From contig JALIRH010000077.1 of NCBI GenBank assembly GCA_023055505.1, positions 868,001 to 932,000 of the forward strand: a stretch of DNA of 64,000 nucleotides, written 5' to 3'. Below the pieces are notes generated by a model that had not been told where the DNA came from, ran no database searches, and worked only from the letters and a program-made list of their open reading frames with translations. The DNA is from Callipepla californica brunnescens. Lineage: Eukaryota; Chordata; Aves; Galliformes; Odontophoridae. Shown piece by piece: positions 38,658 through 50,566 of this stretch (its first letter is position 1; every line of letters starts with the position of its first letter). The translations under genes and the position numbers were made by a program.

Positions 38658-41600
38658 TTTGAGAAAAGGAAGTAAAGAGGGTATCAGTCCCAACTCCATC
38701 CCTGTGTTGCATATTCCCCTCCTTAACAGCTCTCTGTGTAGTGCAGTGAAATTCAAATTTATGGAGCAGTAATACCAAACTCCCAAAGAGACAAACAGGA
38801 AATTAAAGCGGTCTTTTAACCAAAGAAGGTAAAATTAGGAACATCTATCACATTGTTACGTTTCAGAAGCAGCAAGGAGTGTTGTAGGATGGCTCATTTC
38901 AATTTGTACCCAGTGGAATTGGTGTAGGCTGTTCTTGTTTGCATTAACGAAGATAATTGTTGAATATGCCTCTTGGACTGCTGCTGTACTCCATATTATG
39001 TTCCTTTCTGCTGGAGAAATCAATATGTTATTCTCAGAAGGATGCATTATGCCTTGTTGTTAGGAGGTGAGCCACCAACTTCTTAGTCTAAGCTAAATGT
39101 TTCTGCTGCCTTCCTGGTTACTATTCGGTGTTGCATTGAAGCTCACCATTTTGCAGGACTTACAGTTTGCCTTTTTCAGGAAATGCAATGAATTGTTGTC
39201 AGATTCTTGCCTTCTGTCTCAGGAGAATGCTAAGACAATTGCAGCAGAGGACAGATAAAGTAGCCTTGTGAAGTGATCGGTATTATTCCAGCACACTGCA
39301 GGCAAATATTCCCTTTCGGTGCATTACAACTTGTTCAGGGAGCTGATGGAGCACAAATCAGAAGCAAACTGGACGCCAGAGTACACCATGACTGGCCACG
39401 ATGCCCAAGCAGTGCAAATTGTGTTGAGAAGCACACCAATTTCTCATCAGCTGCATCTGGATGCTCATGCTGGTTAAACAGAAAGCTGCAGTATCATGAT
39501 GATACTGCCCTTCAGCCATCTCGAGGAGCAACATTTTTAGGTGTTTCATGAGTGGGTCACAGAGTAAAGCCAAAGGAACTAAGTTTTATGATTTCCCAAA
39601 AGTTAATGCAGGGGTCTGGTATTTTCCCAAGTTGCCTTTGCAGCATTTTCTGGCATCTAAACACTTCATTTTGCTAACGTTGCTGTTGTCGGTTTAGAGT
39701 TGGAAAAAATATTTCATACATCAATATTGTAAATAATATTTTGAAAGCTGCTTATGTTTGGAGTTTTGCTGACGTTTTGTGGATATTATTTAAACAGCCA
39801 GCAGAATAACATATTTAGATATATATACACACACACACACACACCGTGAGGGAGATGGATTATACGTTTAGAACTGTCATCAAAGCCCTGTTATCCTCCC
39901 TGGTTTATGCAGTGCAAACCTCTGATTGGATTGAATAGTGCACTCGGCTGCCCAGGGTGAAGCTCTGTGCCTCAAAGCTCCCTTTGTCCTTCAGTTCCCC
40001 TTACGTGACCTCATAAAGGATTTGGGCCCCTCCACACCGCAGTTGACATGGGTTATGTAGCACTCCAAATGTTCCATCCTTTTTTTTACCCTTTTCAGAT
40101 GTTCTCAGAGTAAACACAGAAGTCAGAGGCATACAGCTGGAGAAAAATGAGGTTTTCTGAAGCTTAGGCATTAGGTTAGTCCCAGAGTCAAGGTTTCTTC
40201 TAATGGCTTGTGTCAGTATGCCTTAGGTTTTGATGGTGGCCAGCACCTGAAATGGGTGATGGACAAAATGAGTTTGGTGGAGCGGAGCCTTCCTTGAGGC
40301 ACAGGTGGATGATGCTGCCAAGTCTGCACTTTCTCTGACGCATCCTCTAGCTTGCTGAGGAAGCCTTCAGTGCAGTGTGATGGTTTGCTGAAAGGACAAG
40401 GCTCCTGGAGCTGGAGTGGGAAGCACAGACGTGTGGTGGTGCCACGAGGCTGGGTCCTGTGCAGCCCTGTGTCCCTAGCACACACCTGGGGACTTCCTAT
40501 TTCCCTTTCCAAAGCACAACTTGGTTAGACTGCTATAAGTATCAGTGTATTATCAGCATTATTTTTCTCCTAGAACCAAAACACAGCATAGTTCCAGACA
40601 GTCTGAAGAAAATGATTCTGTCCCAGCCAAGACTAAAACATTAAATTGCAAAAGATGCCTTATGAAAGATTCAAGCTTCTCTGTATGCTGAGGATGATTT
40701 TAATCTAACTGTACGTGATGGCCATTTAGACAGAATACTACATGAATTGGATTAAGATCTGCCTCTGACAAGTAGAGTTGTTAAATAGAAACTACTCGTG
40801 TTTAGTTTTTTAACAACCTTAGTTTTTTAAGCAACCTTTATTTCCATTTTATCTCTTTCCTATGATGAAATGTCAGTTTGGAGTGACCGTAGCAATCAGT
40901 ATAAAACTGCTCATGCTCAATACTGTGCAAGAGACCAGAAGCTGGCAGTTACCCTAGCAAGAATTCTGGATTTAACAAGTTGTTGTTGTGCAGAATCTGC
41001 AGGGGAAATAAAAAAAAGTCAGAGTCATAAAGGTTGAGAGGTCAGAAAGTGGCTGCTCTGAAGTGCTGGCAGTGCTGCATGACATTGGGCTGGCATAGGG
41101 CACTCTAGAAATGCTCTGGTGACTTTGTTATGCTAATTGGGCTGGCTCTCTAATTTTACTTTTCAGTTCACCCTGCTCTTGTCAGTCCTGCGTTGGCATG
41201 CATGAAGTAAATTTAATAGGAATTTGAATTAATGTAGTGTATATGTGACTTTCTTTTGCCTATATATATTGTGTTTCTTTCCTATTAAAATGTTCTGTTT
41301 TAGGACCTGCCCTTCTTTCCATGAGAAAACTAATTGCAGCTGCCTCTTTCATCAGCTTTGTTCTTTCTTTTCTGACACATCCTTTCTGTGAATGGAATTG
41401 AGTGGCTTTGAGCTAAGAGCTCTGCTTCATTGCAGAGACTAGGGAACCTTGATGATGTCAAAGTCCTGTGTCCACAGCTCCTCTCCTTACTGGAGAGCAG
41501 TAGTTTTGAAATGCTTTTAGGACTTAAACCATGTACGGGTCAAATTAAAATTGAAGTATTAATGGAAGAGTTGGATATCTGTGGGTTGGTTGGTTGTTTT

Positions 41601-44600
41601 CAAGGAAACTCTTAATTCTCAAGTTCAGACACAGGTTTGCCAAAAAGCAGAAAAAAAGAAAACAAAGGACATTGTGATTTTATCCCTTATTTTCTCAGGA
41701 AGAAGCCTACAATCAGACATCAGGTGTCCTCAGGGGCACACACAAGACACAAGGTTGTAAGCTCTTCACAGAGCAAACTCCTCTCCATGGGCATCTCTGC
41801 ATTGGGAAGGAGAATGTCATCCCCCGTATCTGATCTCAGTTTATGGGGAAATGAAGTGTTACAAGGTGTTTCACTAGTTGTATTTCTAGCTACTGATTTG
41901 CTGATTGCAAGGGCGAGTGGAACTAGTTGTTAACTGTTTGAAAGGCAAACTGGGAATTCTTTAACCAGCTATACAGGGCTTTGAAGCTGGAGTTGAAGAA
42001 GCTGCCTGCTGGTGGCTGTTACCTCCATCAGAAGGGTGCCCTTCGGTGGAGCCCAGCTTTTAGCAGCTTGCTGGAGCTTAGCCACTGCATTGCATCTTGC
42101 AAGTTCAAGTCTGGACATAGTGATGAGGCCAATCTAAAGGCTAGTAAAGGCGTGTTTATTGGCCTCCTTCCTTTAATTCAAATACTGCTATATTGTGTGT
42201 GCCACCACACTCTCAGAAGTCCTTGTTTTCTCACATTGCTCTTGAAGTGGTTTTCTCGTGGTGAGATGGAGCTTGTGATTCTGAAAGCAGTGCCATGAAT
42301 TTATGCAGTGTACTTGCCAAACTGCTTTTTGCACAGGATACATAGCGGTACCACACGTACCTCAGAATGCCCTGCTACCTTTAAGCGGCCAGCACAAGGC
42401 GAGAGGCTTGTAATTATTTTTATTTGCATGTGCCATTTGTGAGCACTTCTGCACTTTTCTGACTTCGCACAGTGCTTTCAGTCTAAATGGTCAGAAGTAA
42501 TTTGGTTAGAAGGGCAATGCACACGGATGAGTGGCTTTGTGTTAGAGAAGGACGGAGTGCAAGAGGACGGGAGCGTTGTTGAGGACAGGTTGATTCAAGC
42601 AAAAAGAAGCACAGTGGGATTAGTCATCAAAGAAATGGGCTTGAAATACCTAAGATGAAGACGTGGACCAAGGAATGGGGCAGAAAGAAGTGCCAAGGAG
42701 GAGGTCAAGCGAAACCAGAGCTCTGCGTGACTGGGAACTAAACTAAGCACTGGAGGAAAGTGATTAGAATGTGGGGGGAGAGGCTTGCAGTGATTTGAGT
42801 GAGCCAAGAGCCCAGGAAAAAGAAGATAAGGTAGACAAGAAGTGCTGAAACATCAGAGGCAGGTTGGGATCCTTGAAAACCTGGGTTGCGAGGCTGGGAG
42901 AACTCAAGGCTGGGAATTGCATGTGTCTGCAGGACTTAGTCACAGCTGCACCAGCTGCTCAGTGATGGGAAGGGTGATGAAGAGCAAGAAGCAGGGCTGC
43001 CTGAGGAAGAAAGTTTAACTGTGCTGAACGTGTTATGTGTAGTGAAACGAAAAGCTATATTGAAAATCCTAGACGTGTATTTTGAACCTTTAGCAATAAA
43101 TGGAGAATGATGCTTCCTTCCGTCTCTCTCTCTGGCACTTGGAACAGAAGGAGTAATGTGATTGCTGGAGCCCAGCAGGGACAGGGCAACCCAAGCCCTT
43201 TCCAAAGTGCTTTCTGAAAGCGATTGTGACTCAGATAGTGGACTTTATTTTTTCAATCATTTCACTCTGGAAAGCCTAATGGTATTGTTTACTGGTAGCT
43301 TCCTTGGATGGTCTAGTTTCTTTCACCCTGTTTTCATCCCACAATACCCCAGTATTGTGCACACAGTTTTAAATACTAGCCTAATTCATTACATAATATA
43401 GTTCACTTACTTATATTTTCTTAGGGGAATTATCCTTCATTAGTATCACATGCCCAGTGCTTCTGAAGCAAGGAGTCATTTCTATCAGATGCAACAGATA
43501 TTTCACTGTGTGCCTTTGTGTGTTTTCATGTTGGAGCCTGTTATCAGTCTTTCAGTGGATCCAAGAAATTGGAGTGTAAAAAGCCAATAAACAGAGGTCA
43601 ATAAAATGCCACTGGGATAAAAAAATAAATCTTTAACTGAATTCTAGCGTTCTGATTAATTCATCTTTCTTAGCTCAAATCCGTGCTGTTATTTATACAT
43701 GCTTTGGGTTTAAAAGATCTGGCAGTCTTTTCTGGGGTTTTGTACTCGCTGCAGCTTCAAACAGTATCCAATATCCACACCAGAGCTCAGTGCATGCTGT
43801 CTTGGGGCAGGTTTGGCGCAGTTCAGTGCTGGGGCACAGCAGAGCTGACACCCGCAGCCATGTCTGCGCTCTCTGCAGAAGCTTGATTAAACTGCAGCAT
43901 TAGTTTTACCAGCAGGAGGTTTAGGGAAGATGCTAGGTCTTTGCATATCCCTCCAGCTGCTTATGGTTGAAGTGACGTTTGTTGAGTTTGCAGGGTGCGG
44001 AGCATCTCTGAAGGAGATGATAGTTTTTGAGGGATGCTAAATATTTCTGTGGAGTCTTAATTTTCGGTGATGTATAAATGCATATTGAATTTGATGGGGG
44101 TAATGCAAAGGATGAAGCTATCCTATTAAGTTTGTATGCAAGCTCTGATAAGGTATGACATTCAGCAGTAAATATTCTAGAAGATAAGACAAAAAAAATA
44201 AGAATTAAAAAAAAATAATACAGACATTAGATTAGACTACTGAAATAACAGGAGGAGAGCAAAAAATTATTTGTTTGATAAAATCTTTGCTGGTAATGCT
44301 GGGGAAGAAAAAAAAAAAGAAAAACAAGAACATGTTTTTTTGTAAAAACAGTTATTGCAGTTTAATTCATGCGCTGTATTCCTTGTCAGAAAATGCCTGT
44401 GTCAAGTTTACTTAGCATAAGTGGATTTAGGCTGTGAAGATAATTCATCTGGGCAAAAGCTGGCACCAGCACAGTAATAAGAAAAATAGGCAAGCCACAA
44501 ATAGTTTCTTTTTAGTTATTACATTCCTGGACATAGGGCAGTTCTTAAATCACAACCAGTGCCAAACTCAGATAAAATTGGTCCAAAGCTATGTTTCCCT

Positions 44601-44706
44601 AAGTGTTATCCTGCAGAACTGCCAAATTATTTGCTGAATAACAGTCTCTGCTTATGTTTGTTCGTGTTCATTTTTTAATTTTTTATATATATATTTTTTT
44701 TTACAG
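38658..44706 (+). other. Intronic sequence upstream of the 44707 exon
   Basis: No exon or named mobile element recognised. It contains an (AC)9 microsatellite at 39827-39844, a twofold tandem TTTAGTTTTTTAA-CAACCT near 40800-40845, and A-rich stretches near 44190-44220 and 44300-44330. It ends in a long T/TA-rich tract (44670-44703) that serves as the pyrimidine tract of the following acceptor. Confidence 0.6.
39827..39844. repeat. (AC)9 microsatellite
   Basis: Nine AC units preceded by ATATAT. The length suggests it may be polymorphic. Confidence 0.9.
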
Positions 44707-44784
44707 ACACACTATGAAAGTGGGGAGTATATTATCCGACAAGGTGCTCGAGGGGACACTTTCTTTATAATCAGCAAAGGAAAG
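44707..44784 (+). CDS. PRKG1: PRKG1 internal exon, beta-barrel of CNB-B
   Basis: This 78-bp exon has 26 whole codons and phase 0 at both ends. It reads [20 protein letters not shown] followed by IISKGK. This is the first half of the CNB-B beta-barrel, with the GxYIIRQGxxGDxFFII signature shared by cyclic-nucleotide-binding domains of PKA regulatory subunits and PKG. CNB-B is the more cGMP-selective of the two sites in this kinase. The acceptor lies behind a long T/AT-rich tract ending TTTTTTTTTACAG, and the donor is AAG|GTGAGT. It follows the 18256-18319 exon across a 26.4-kb intron and precedes the next exon by 4.7 kb. Because the length is divisible by three and both ends are phase 0, skipping would keep the frame but remove strands needed for the barrel. 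As I recall the mammalian protein, the serine in YESGEY is asparagine there. Confidence 0.97.
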
Positions 44785-45524
44785 GTGAGTTGACAGTCTT
44801 CTAAGGAAAATGCGATGGTCATGATGTGCTCTTAAAATTCAGTGCCAGCCAGTGCTTTCTTTCCCCTCCCTAAGGCACAAATGTTGCAACACTTGACATT
44901 TAATTAAACTTCTTGGCATTGTATCAGTAGGGAAGAGCAGCCTGAAGGGGAAAGCAAAAAAAAAGAGATCTCATGCTGTTTTACACGTGTTCACCATGAA
45001 CGCTTTGGGATTTGAGAAGAGCTATGAAGTCTCAGTAAATGACCATAAAGTTTTCTATTTGGATGGGTTATCTGCACTGGGGACTTCTGTGCCACCCCAA
45101 GCAGCTCGCTCAGTTTCTGCATGCCATGTGTATCTCCCTGCTTTGTCTCTCTTTTTATTTTTGCTTTTTATTTGATGACGGATGTTCCCTTACTGTTATT
45201 GGAGTCCCTGCAGGCTTCTTTACCCCATAGCCTTTTTCTTTTTTTTTTTTCCTTTTTCCCGATATGCCCTGCAGTACTCAACTTTCTTTGCAGAGAGTCC
45301 TTCTTGGAGGACTGACTTCCGGAGTTTATTCCCATGGCTATCACTTTATAGCTCTTCCAAATTAAATAATAGGAACCCAGAGCAATCTCGGCTTTCTCTT
45401 TGGGGAACTAAAAAAGGTCAAAGTTTTGCTGCTCCTCTGCTCAGAGGGAAAATTTGCTTTTTGACCTCTTTTCACATAAAATCCTGGTGGGATTTTATAG
45501 ATCCAGTTTTTTCCTTCCTCTTGA

Positions 45525-45556
<32 letters not shown>

Positions 45557-48500
45557 CTTTTTTAAGCTGGCATAATACTATTACACTTGAGAAACATTTG
45601 GCTTCTTTCCATGTAGCAGGAGAGAGATGTTTAAGGGAATATACCGTGATTTCCCACTGCAGATCAGATGTGATACGTGAAAAGTAAATACAAATGAATA
45701 AATATACTTGAAAGCAGGACAACACCAAACTCCTGGTTTGTGTGTTTGATATTTGCACGAAAGCAGATATTAATGCAGTCCTGGCATAATTAAGGACAGT
45801 AAAAAAAACCTCACTTCATCCAGAGAGGAAGAGTGTGCATGTTGTACACACAGTCGTGCTGTTCCCTGAGGTAACCATTAGCTCTCAGATATTAAAAGTA
45901 GTTTTCACCATCTTTCCCTCTATCTCTGGGAGCTAATCTTTGTCAGAAGAAAAAAAATCAAAACAGTCTTTTTCAGATGAATAAGATCACAGGCAGGTTG
46001 CTGAAATGAAGCTAATAATGGACTGAAGATGTCCAAATTTTATGGTATTTCCTTGTGCTTTTGAGTAGGGTTTCATCTTCTTCCAGAATAAGGACAGCTA
46101 TGACATGCGCTAGAAATCCTTTCTGCTCGACCATGTCTGGTGCACCTCCCTTTCCCAGTAAGTGTTAAAACTGCTCCTTGGTACACAAACCTGCTGGTGA
46201 GGATGCTTTGGTCAAACAACCTGATCTGGTGGCTCCACCCCTTCCTAGCAGTCTTTGAACCTCACAGTTTCTTGGTTGTAAAAATCAAATCCCTGTTGTT
46301 GACACCAGCTGGGCAACCAGTAGTTGACCTGCCTGATCTGTCCACTCCTCCTCAAATCCTTGCAGCTCACCAGCAGGATGGAGGAGAAAGCCACCTGTGT
46401 CCTTGGCCATTGCTCCGAGCTCCCTAATCCCCACAGAGAAGCTCCTTGGCTTTATCTCCCAGGCCCTTACTGCTTTATCTTAGTGTGTCAGCTGATGGCC
46501 AGAAAAGGGACTTCAAAGCAATACACATGGGCTTGCTGAGAAATTCCCAGAGCCTCAGCTGGATCTTGATGGCTTGACAGAAGTTCCCACAGGGATGGTT
46601 AAATTCAGCCTAGTTTTTTCTTCCATCCTCACTGAATTGCAAAAGGGATATTGGTGACTGAGGAAGGATGGAAGTGGGAGAGTGTTCAATTTTAATGCCT
46701 GTATTTGGACATGTGGATCTACACAGTGATATGAGAACTACTCCGTGCAAAGGGTACATCCCAGGCTAGGAGGAGCAGTGCACTGGCAGTGAAACATGGA
46801 ATAAGTAGCAGTGAAACACAGAATAATCATATTAATGTATGCTGACTGGGACTTTTGGAGGCAGAGACATGACTCTGATGTGCTGAAAGCAGACCCAGGA
46901 GGCTTAGTAAGCTAGAAGAAGGGCTGGCTCCATCTTGTATACTTGGGATCTTGCATGTACTTTGTATTTCAGTGTCATCATCGAAAGCTACTTTTGAAAG
47001 CTCTCTCCTGCCTTTTATGCTAGAGCTTCTGTCGTCACAGTCAAGTGATAGTTTTTACAAGTGATATTTTTTAAATTTCCGAGCTCAGCAGTTTTTTCTT
47101 CCAACCTGTGCTTTGTGGATATTTCTCTTCATAGCGAAGGCCTTTTCCCTTTTTTTCTCCCTCAGCTCCAAACACTGCGCTTGATCTGGCTCCTGTTGTC
47201 ATTTATTTGTGTGGGGCATGTGGCTATTAATTTAACCCATACACATTCCCCTGTTGGAGTGTTCAGCAAGCAGCTCCTTGCAAAATTGAGAGGTGCTTTT
47301 AACGCTCCAAAAATGTCTGGGAGACTGTTTATTAGAGTGTATTTCCTCAAGCCCATCTGAATAGAAATCAACTTTTGATCAAAACAGCCTATGTACAGAA
47401 GTCTGTGAAATGACACATTCGTTGAAAACGGTTCGATCCCTTCTGGTTGCTGCTTGCTGCTGCTGTGTCCCATTCAGCATCCTTCCTTTACCAAGAGGCT
47501 GTGTGTGTCATGCCATTGTACACTATTTTCCCTTGAATTGCAATGGTGTGGCACCAATCTGATACTATATCGTCAGTGGTACCGTGGCTGTTCAGATGTG
47601 TCATCACATCGAGCTGAGCAGAAATTGCACTCTGGTAATCCCTTGGCATTCATTTCTTAGGATCAGCAGAGGTCATGGAGAAGGAGCTTAAATACATATT
47701 AAAGTTGCCTTTGTTTGTCCAAATTTGTTTTTCATCAGCTGCAAATCTTCCTGGCTCATCTGTTACGCTCTCCCTACTCTCATCTGATTCTCCAGTGAGT
47801 CACGGCAGACGTTAAATGTAATGTACTCAGTGCTCACTAGTGACTCAAATCCTCTGTTCTACCACCCGCGCAAGAGAAGGTGCAGGGCAGTAATACTAGA
47901 ATGTCTCTAAATCAGAAGGGAAGTGTCTCTGAAGTCCCCAGTTTTCTCTTTGTGAATTTGCGTATCCAAAAGCTCTGATTAAAACAAATGAACAGCCTGA
48001 AATGGAGAAGCGAGAGGAAGGATTTTCCCTTGTAAATCCTCCAGAGGGTTGCTCATCCAACCTGAATTTTGTTTAGCTCAGACTTTGGAAATGCTGTTCC
48101 TTTTTACTGACTATAGACAGAACCTGGACGAGCAGATTTCTATTTGGTTAATGCCAGGGGAGATGACCCCCACTGCACACCTATTGCCGTAATTCACCCT
48201 CTTGGACATACAGTAAGAAACATGAGTTCCCTCTAACAAAGCTTAGCTGAAAAGGAGAAAATATTTCTCATAAAGGGCTATTAGATCCATAACACACACC
48301 TTTCATGAAATCTTGGTAATGAGCAGAGTATGCCATGCCATCCTCAGCTCCCAGCGTTGTGCTGGGGCTTTGTCATTACATGGCTGCTGGGACTTACAGC
48401 CCATGCTGGTTTGGGGAACCAGGGCCACTTACAGAGATAATACGAAGTAGAAGCATGTTTAGATGACCCCTTTCTGATATTTTTTCAGAAAATAAAAAGG

Positions 48501-48618
48501 GCCCCCAGTGATAGGGTGTCATCACTCAATGATGTGCAGCCTTCTGCCTGTTGTTGCAGTCTCTTCTCAAACTTAGGCATGCATTAGGTTATGCCACCCA
48601 GCGTTGTACAGGGGATAA
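44785..48618 (+). other. Intron between the 44707 and 49444 exons, 5' part
   Basis: The intron runs 44785-49443 (4,659 bp). This part holds a T29 run, a near-perfect doubled unit GCAGTGAAACA-GAATAA at about 46788-46826, and frames of up to 127 codons that include low-complexity T tracts. No additional exon or mobile element was recognised. Confidence 0.65.
45528..45563. repeat. T29-C-T6 tract
   Basis: Twenty-nine T, one C, six T, in the sense strand of the PRKG1 intron, 743 bases after the donor of the 44707 exon. No retroposed body is visible on the complementary strand. Confidence 0.9.
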
Positions 48619-48775
48619 AGAAATCCTCCTAAAGGTGGCATTGCATGCTACTACAGTTATTTAGAGATGCAAGGTATTTTATTTTCCATATCTGATCTTC
48701 AAAAGATGGAAGTTTTGCCTGTTTTTGCTATTAGTATTAAAGGATGTCACCAAAATAAGAGCATACACTTAGTAA
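48619..48775 (+). repeat. Left arm of a 157-bp inverted duplication flanking a PRKG1 exon
   Basis: This segment and the reverse complement of 50410-50566 align over 157 positions without gaps, with 7 differences (5 transitions, 2 transversions). Both edges are abrupt: the bases just outside do not match. There are no terminal inverted repeats within the unit, no obvious target duplication and no resemblance to CR1 or the LTR. Both copies translate to nearly the same short peptide (MQGILFSIS...), which reflects DNA identity rather than coding. The arm lies 668 bp before the exon at 49444. Confidence 0.95.
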
Positions 48776-49443
48776 TCATCAGCTCTAATTGCTTTTCTAG
48801 CTTACTGCAAAAATCAAATATAAAAATAAGAAGGTATTTTCCTTTAACCTATGATTTTTTTCCCTAGCTAGTGTTATCTCCTCTCTGAATTCAGGACATG
48901 ATAAAAAGCAAAGGAGCCATTCTTCAGCCCACAGTGCTTCAAACTGTTTCATTTTAATTATGACTAGATTTTATGTTTTTTTTCTCTCTCTTAAGTGAAC
49001 TTAGCAATGCAAGAAATCATGTGGAACAAAACTAACAGAAGCCTATGCCACGTGTCTGTCTTAGACACATAAAATATTTGAAACCTGTTTGTGCCATTGA
49101 CTCCACAGGGCCAGTGACTGTGCTTGTGCAGTCAGCTCCGTGTTTAGAGCTTAAAACCTCTGAAAACTCATAAGTACTGAGTTTTTCCAAGACTAGTAGT
49201 TATCTTAGTGGAAAATAACTTCATTTTCTTCAATGGTTTGGGACTGGCTTATGGAGAGCTAGTAACTGCTTGCTGATGCTAAGGGAAGAGCTCAGGCCTG
49301 GAGAATTACATGATTCCCAGAGAGGATATGGACCGGAGCGTTTCCTGAGAGATGTGGGAAATGACTAACCCCTCTCTGAACAAATATGCTATATTCATCA
49401 ATGAAAGGTTTTCTAAATGCTGTGCATTTTGGCTTTTCGGCAG
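48776..49443 (+). other. Intronic spacer between left inverted arm and exon
   Basis: 668 bp with no recognised element. It ends in the acceptor of the 49444 exon. It forms the first part of the loop that the two inverted arms would close. Confidence 0.7.
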
Positions 49444-49538
49444 GTGAACGTTACTCGTGAAGACTCCCCCAGCGAAGATCCGGTTTTTCTCCGTACTTTA
49501 GGGAAAGGAGATTGGTTTGGAGAAAAAGCACTACAAGG
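49444..49538 (+). CDS. PRKG1: PRKG1 internal exon, CNB-B including first part of phosphate-binding cassette
   Basis: This 95-bp exon has 31 whole codons plus two bases (GG) of a split glycine codon. It begins [19 protein letters not shown] and ends [12 protein letters not shown]. The FGEKALQ stretch opens the phosphate-binding cassette; its glutamate contacts the ribose 2'-OH of cGMP in known CNB structures. The arginine and threonine that finish the pocket belong to the following exon, which I did not find before the window ends. The acceptor is TTTTCGGCAG and the donor AAGG|GTAAGT; the alternative of keeping the third G would lose the GT. The length is not a multiple of three, so skipping this exon would shift the frame. 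It sits between the two arms of a 157-bp inverted repeat (48619-48775 and 50410-50566). Confidence 0.97.
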
Positions 49539-50409
49539 GTAAGTGCTCCTCATGACGTGGCTCTTAGTTTGAGATAATTTTTCAAGGACTTCTGTGATCC
49601 TCAGAGGGCTCTTGCAATTTGAAAGTAGCCTAGAATTACATGGGAAGTGGTGTTATGCCTTTGAAGTTGTGCTTTGTCAGTTAGTGCTTTATGTTGCAAC
49701 GAGGCTGTGCCTTAAATGAGGAAAGAGTTTCCTTCAGATCAGTGGCAAAATGTGGATCTTGCCTTGTTTGTAGGCATAAGAAAACAGTGCATGTTGGCAC
49801 TGATCCTGATCATGCACTCGAAGATCTGAAATGCTTGATATTTTGCTGTTTGACATTTTGCAAATTTGGGCATATTTCTCGTTGATGTTAAGGATGCTAT
49901 TGCATTGTTATGGCTGGAGTAAACAGCTGAAGGCAGGGTAGTGGTGGTGTGTTTCAAATTGTCTTATTGTGTAACTAGGATTTTGGTGGCGCAGGTAATT
50001 GTGTATGTGTGACCTGCTTTATACAAACGATTTCCTTTGGGGATGACTTGGGTCATCTAAGAGAATAACAACTATAAATCCATATTCAACAGATTATAAA
50101 AATACACTTTACTTCTATGGGGAATAATAAGAATAAGAATAGGAAAGCATGCTTTAGGCAGGAGCATGGGGCACCCATTAATCTTAGCCGACAAATGTTT
50201 CGTTTCACTCTGAGTTCTTATCTCTGCATGCAAGCTGTTGGTCTTCTGGATACTGTGATAATGTGTTCACTCCTTCTTAAATCTTCCAAAAAGAAACTGG
50301 AATGCTTGAAGCACAAATTTTCTGTCACTCCTGGCAGCCAGCTAGACCTGTCCAGCACAAAGCTTGTCTTGCCTCTGAAAATCTATGTATTAATTGTAAA
50401 ATAATATAG
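49539..50409 (+). other. Intronic spacer between exon and right inverted arm
   Basis: 871 bp starting with the donor GTAAGT. No recognised element. Together with the 49444-49538 exon and the upstream spacer it makes a 1,634-base loop between the arms. Confidence 0.7.
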
Positions 50410-50566
50410 TTACTAAGTGTATGCTCTTATTTTGGTGACTTCCTTTAATACTAATAGCAAAAACAGGCAAAACTTCCATCTTTTGAAGACCAGAAATGGA
50501 AAATAAAATACCTTGCATCTCTAAATAATTGTAGTAGCATGCAACACCGCCTTTAGGAGGATTTCT
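50410..50566 (-). repeat. Right arm of the 157-bp inverted duplication
   Basis: The reverse complement matches 48619-48775 at 150 of 157 positions with no gaps. In a folded transcript two of the seven differences would be G-U wobbles and five would be true mismatches (three A-C or C-A, one A-A, one U-U). The near identity implies either a recent inverted duplication or gene conversion between the arms. Confidence 0.95.

Noticed and set aside
45182..45565. 127-codon plus-strand frame ending in poly-phenylalanine
   Set aside because: It includes two long T tracts and lies wholly in the PRKG1 intron; low complexity accounts for it.
47430..47439. GGTTCGATCC, resembling a tRNA T-arm box
   Set aside because: No A-box, acceptor stem or anticodon arm can be built from the preceding 70 bases.
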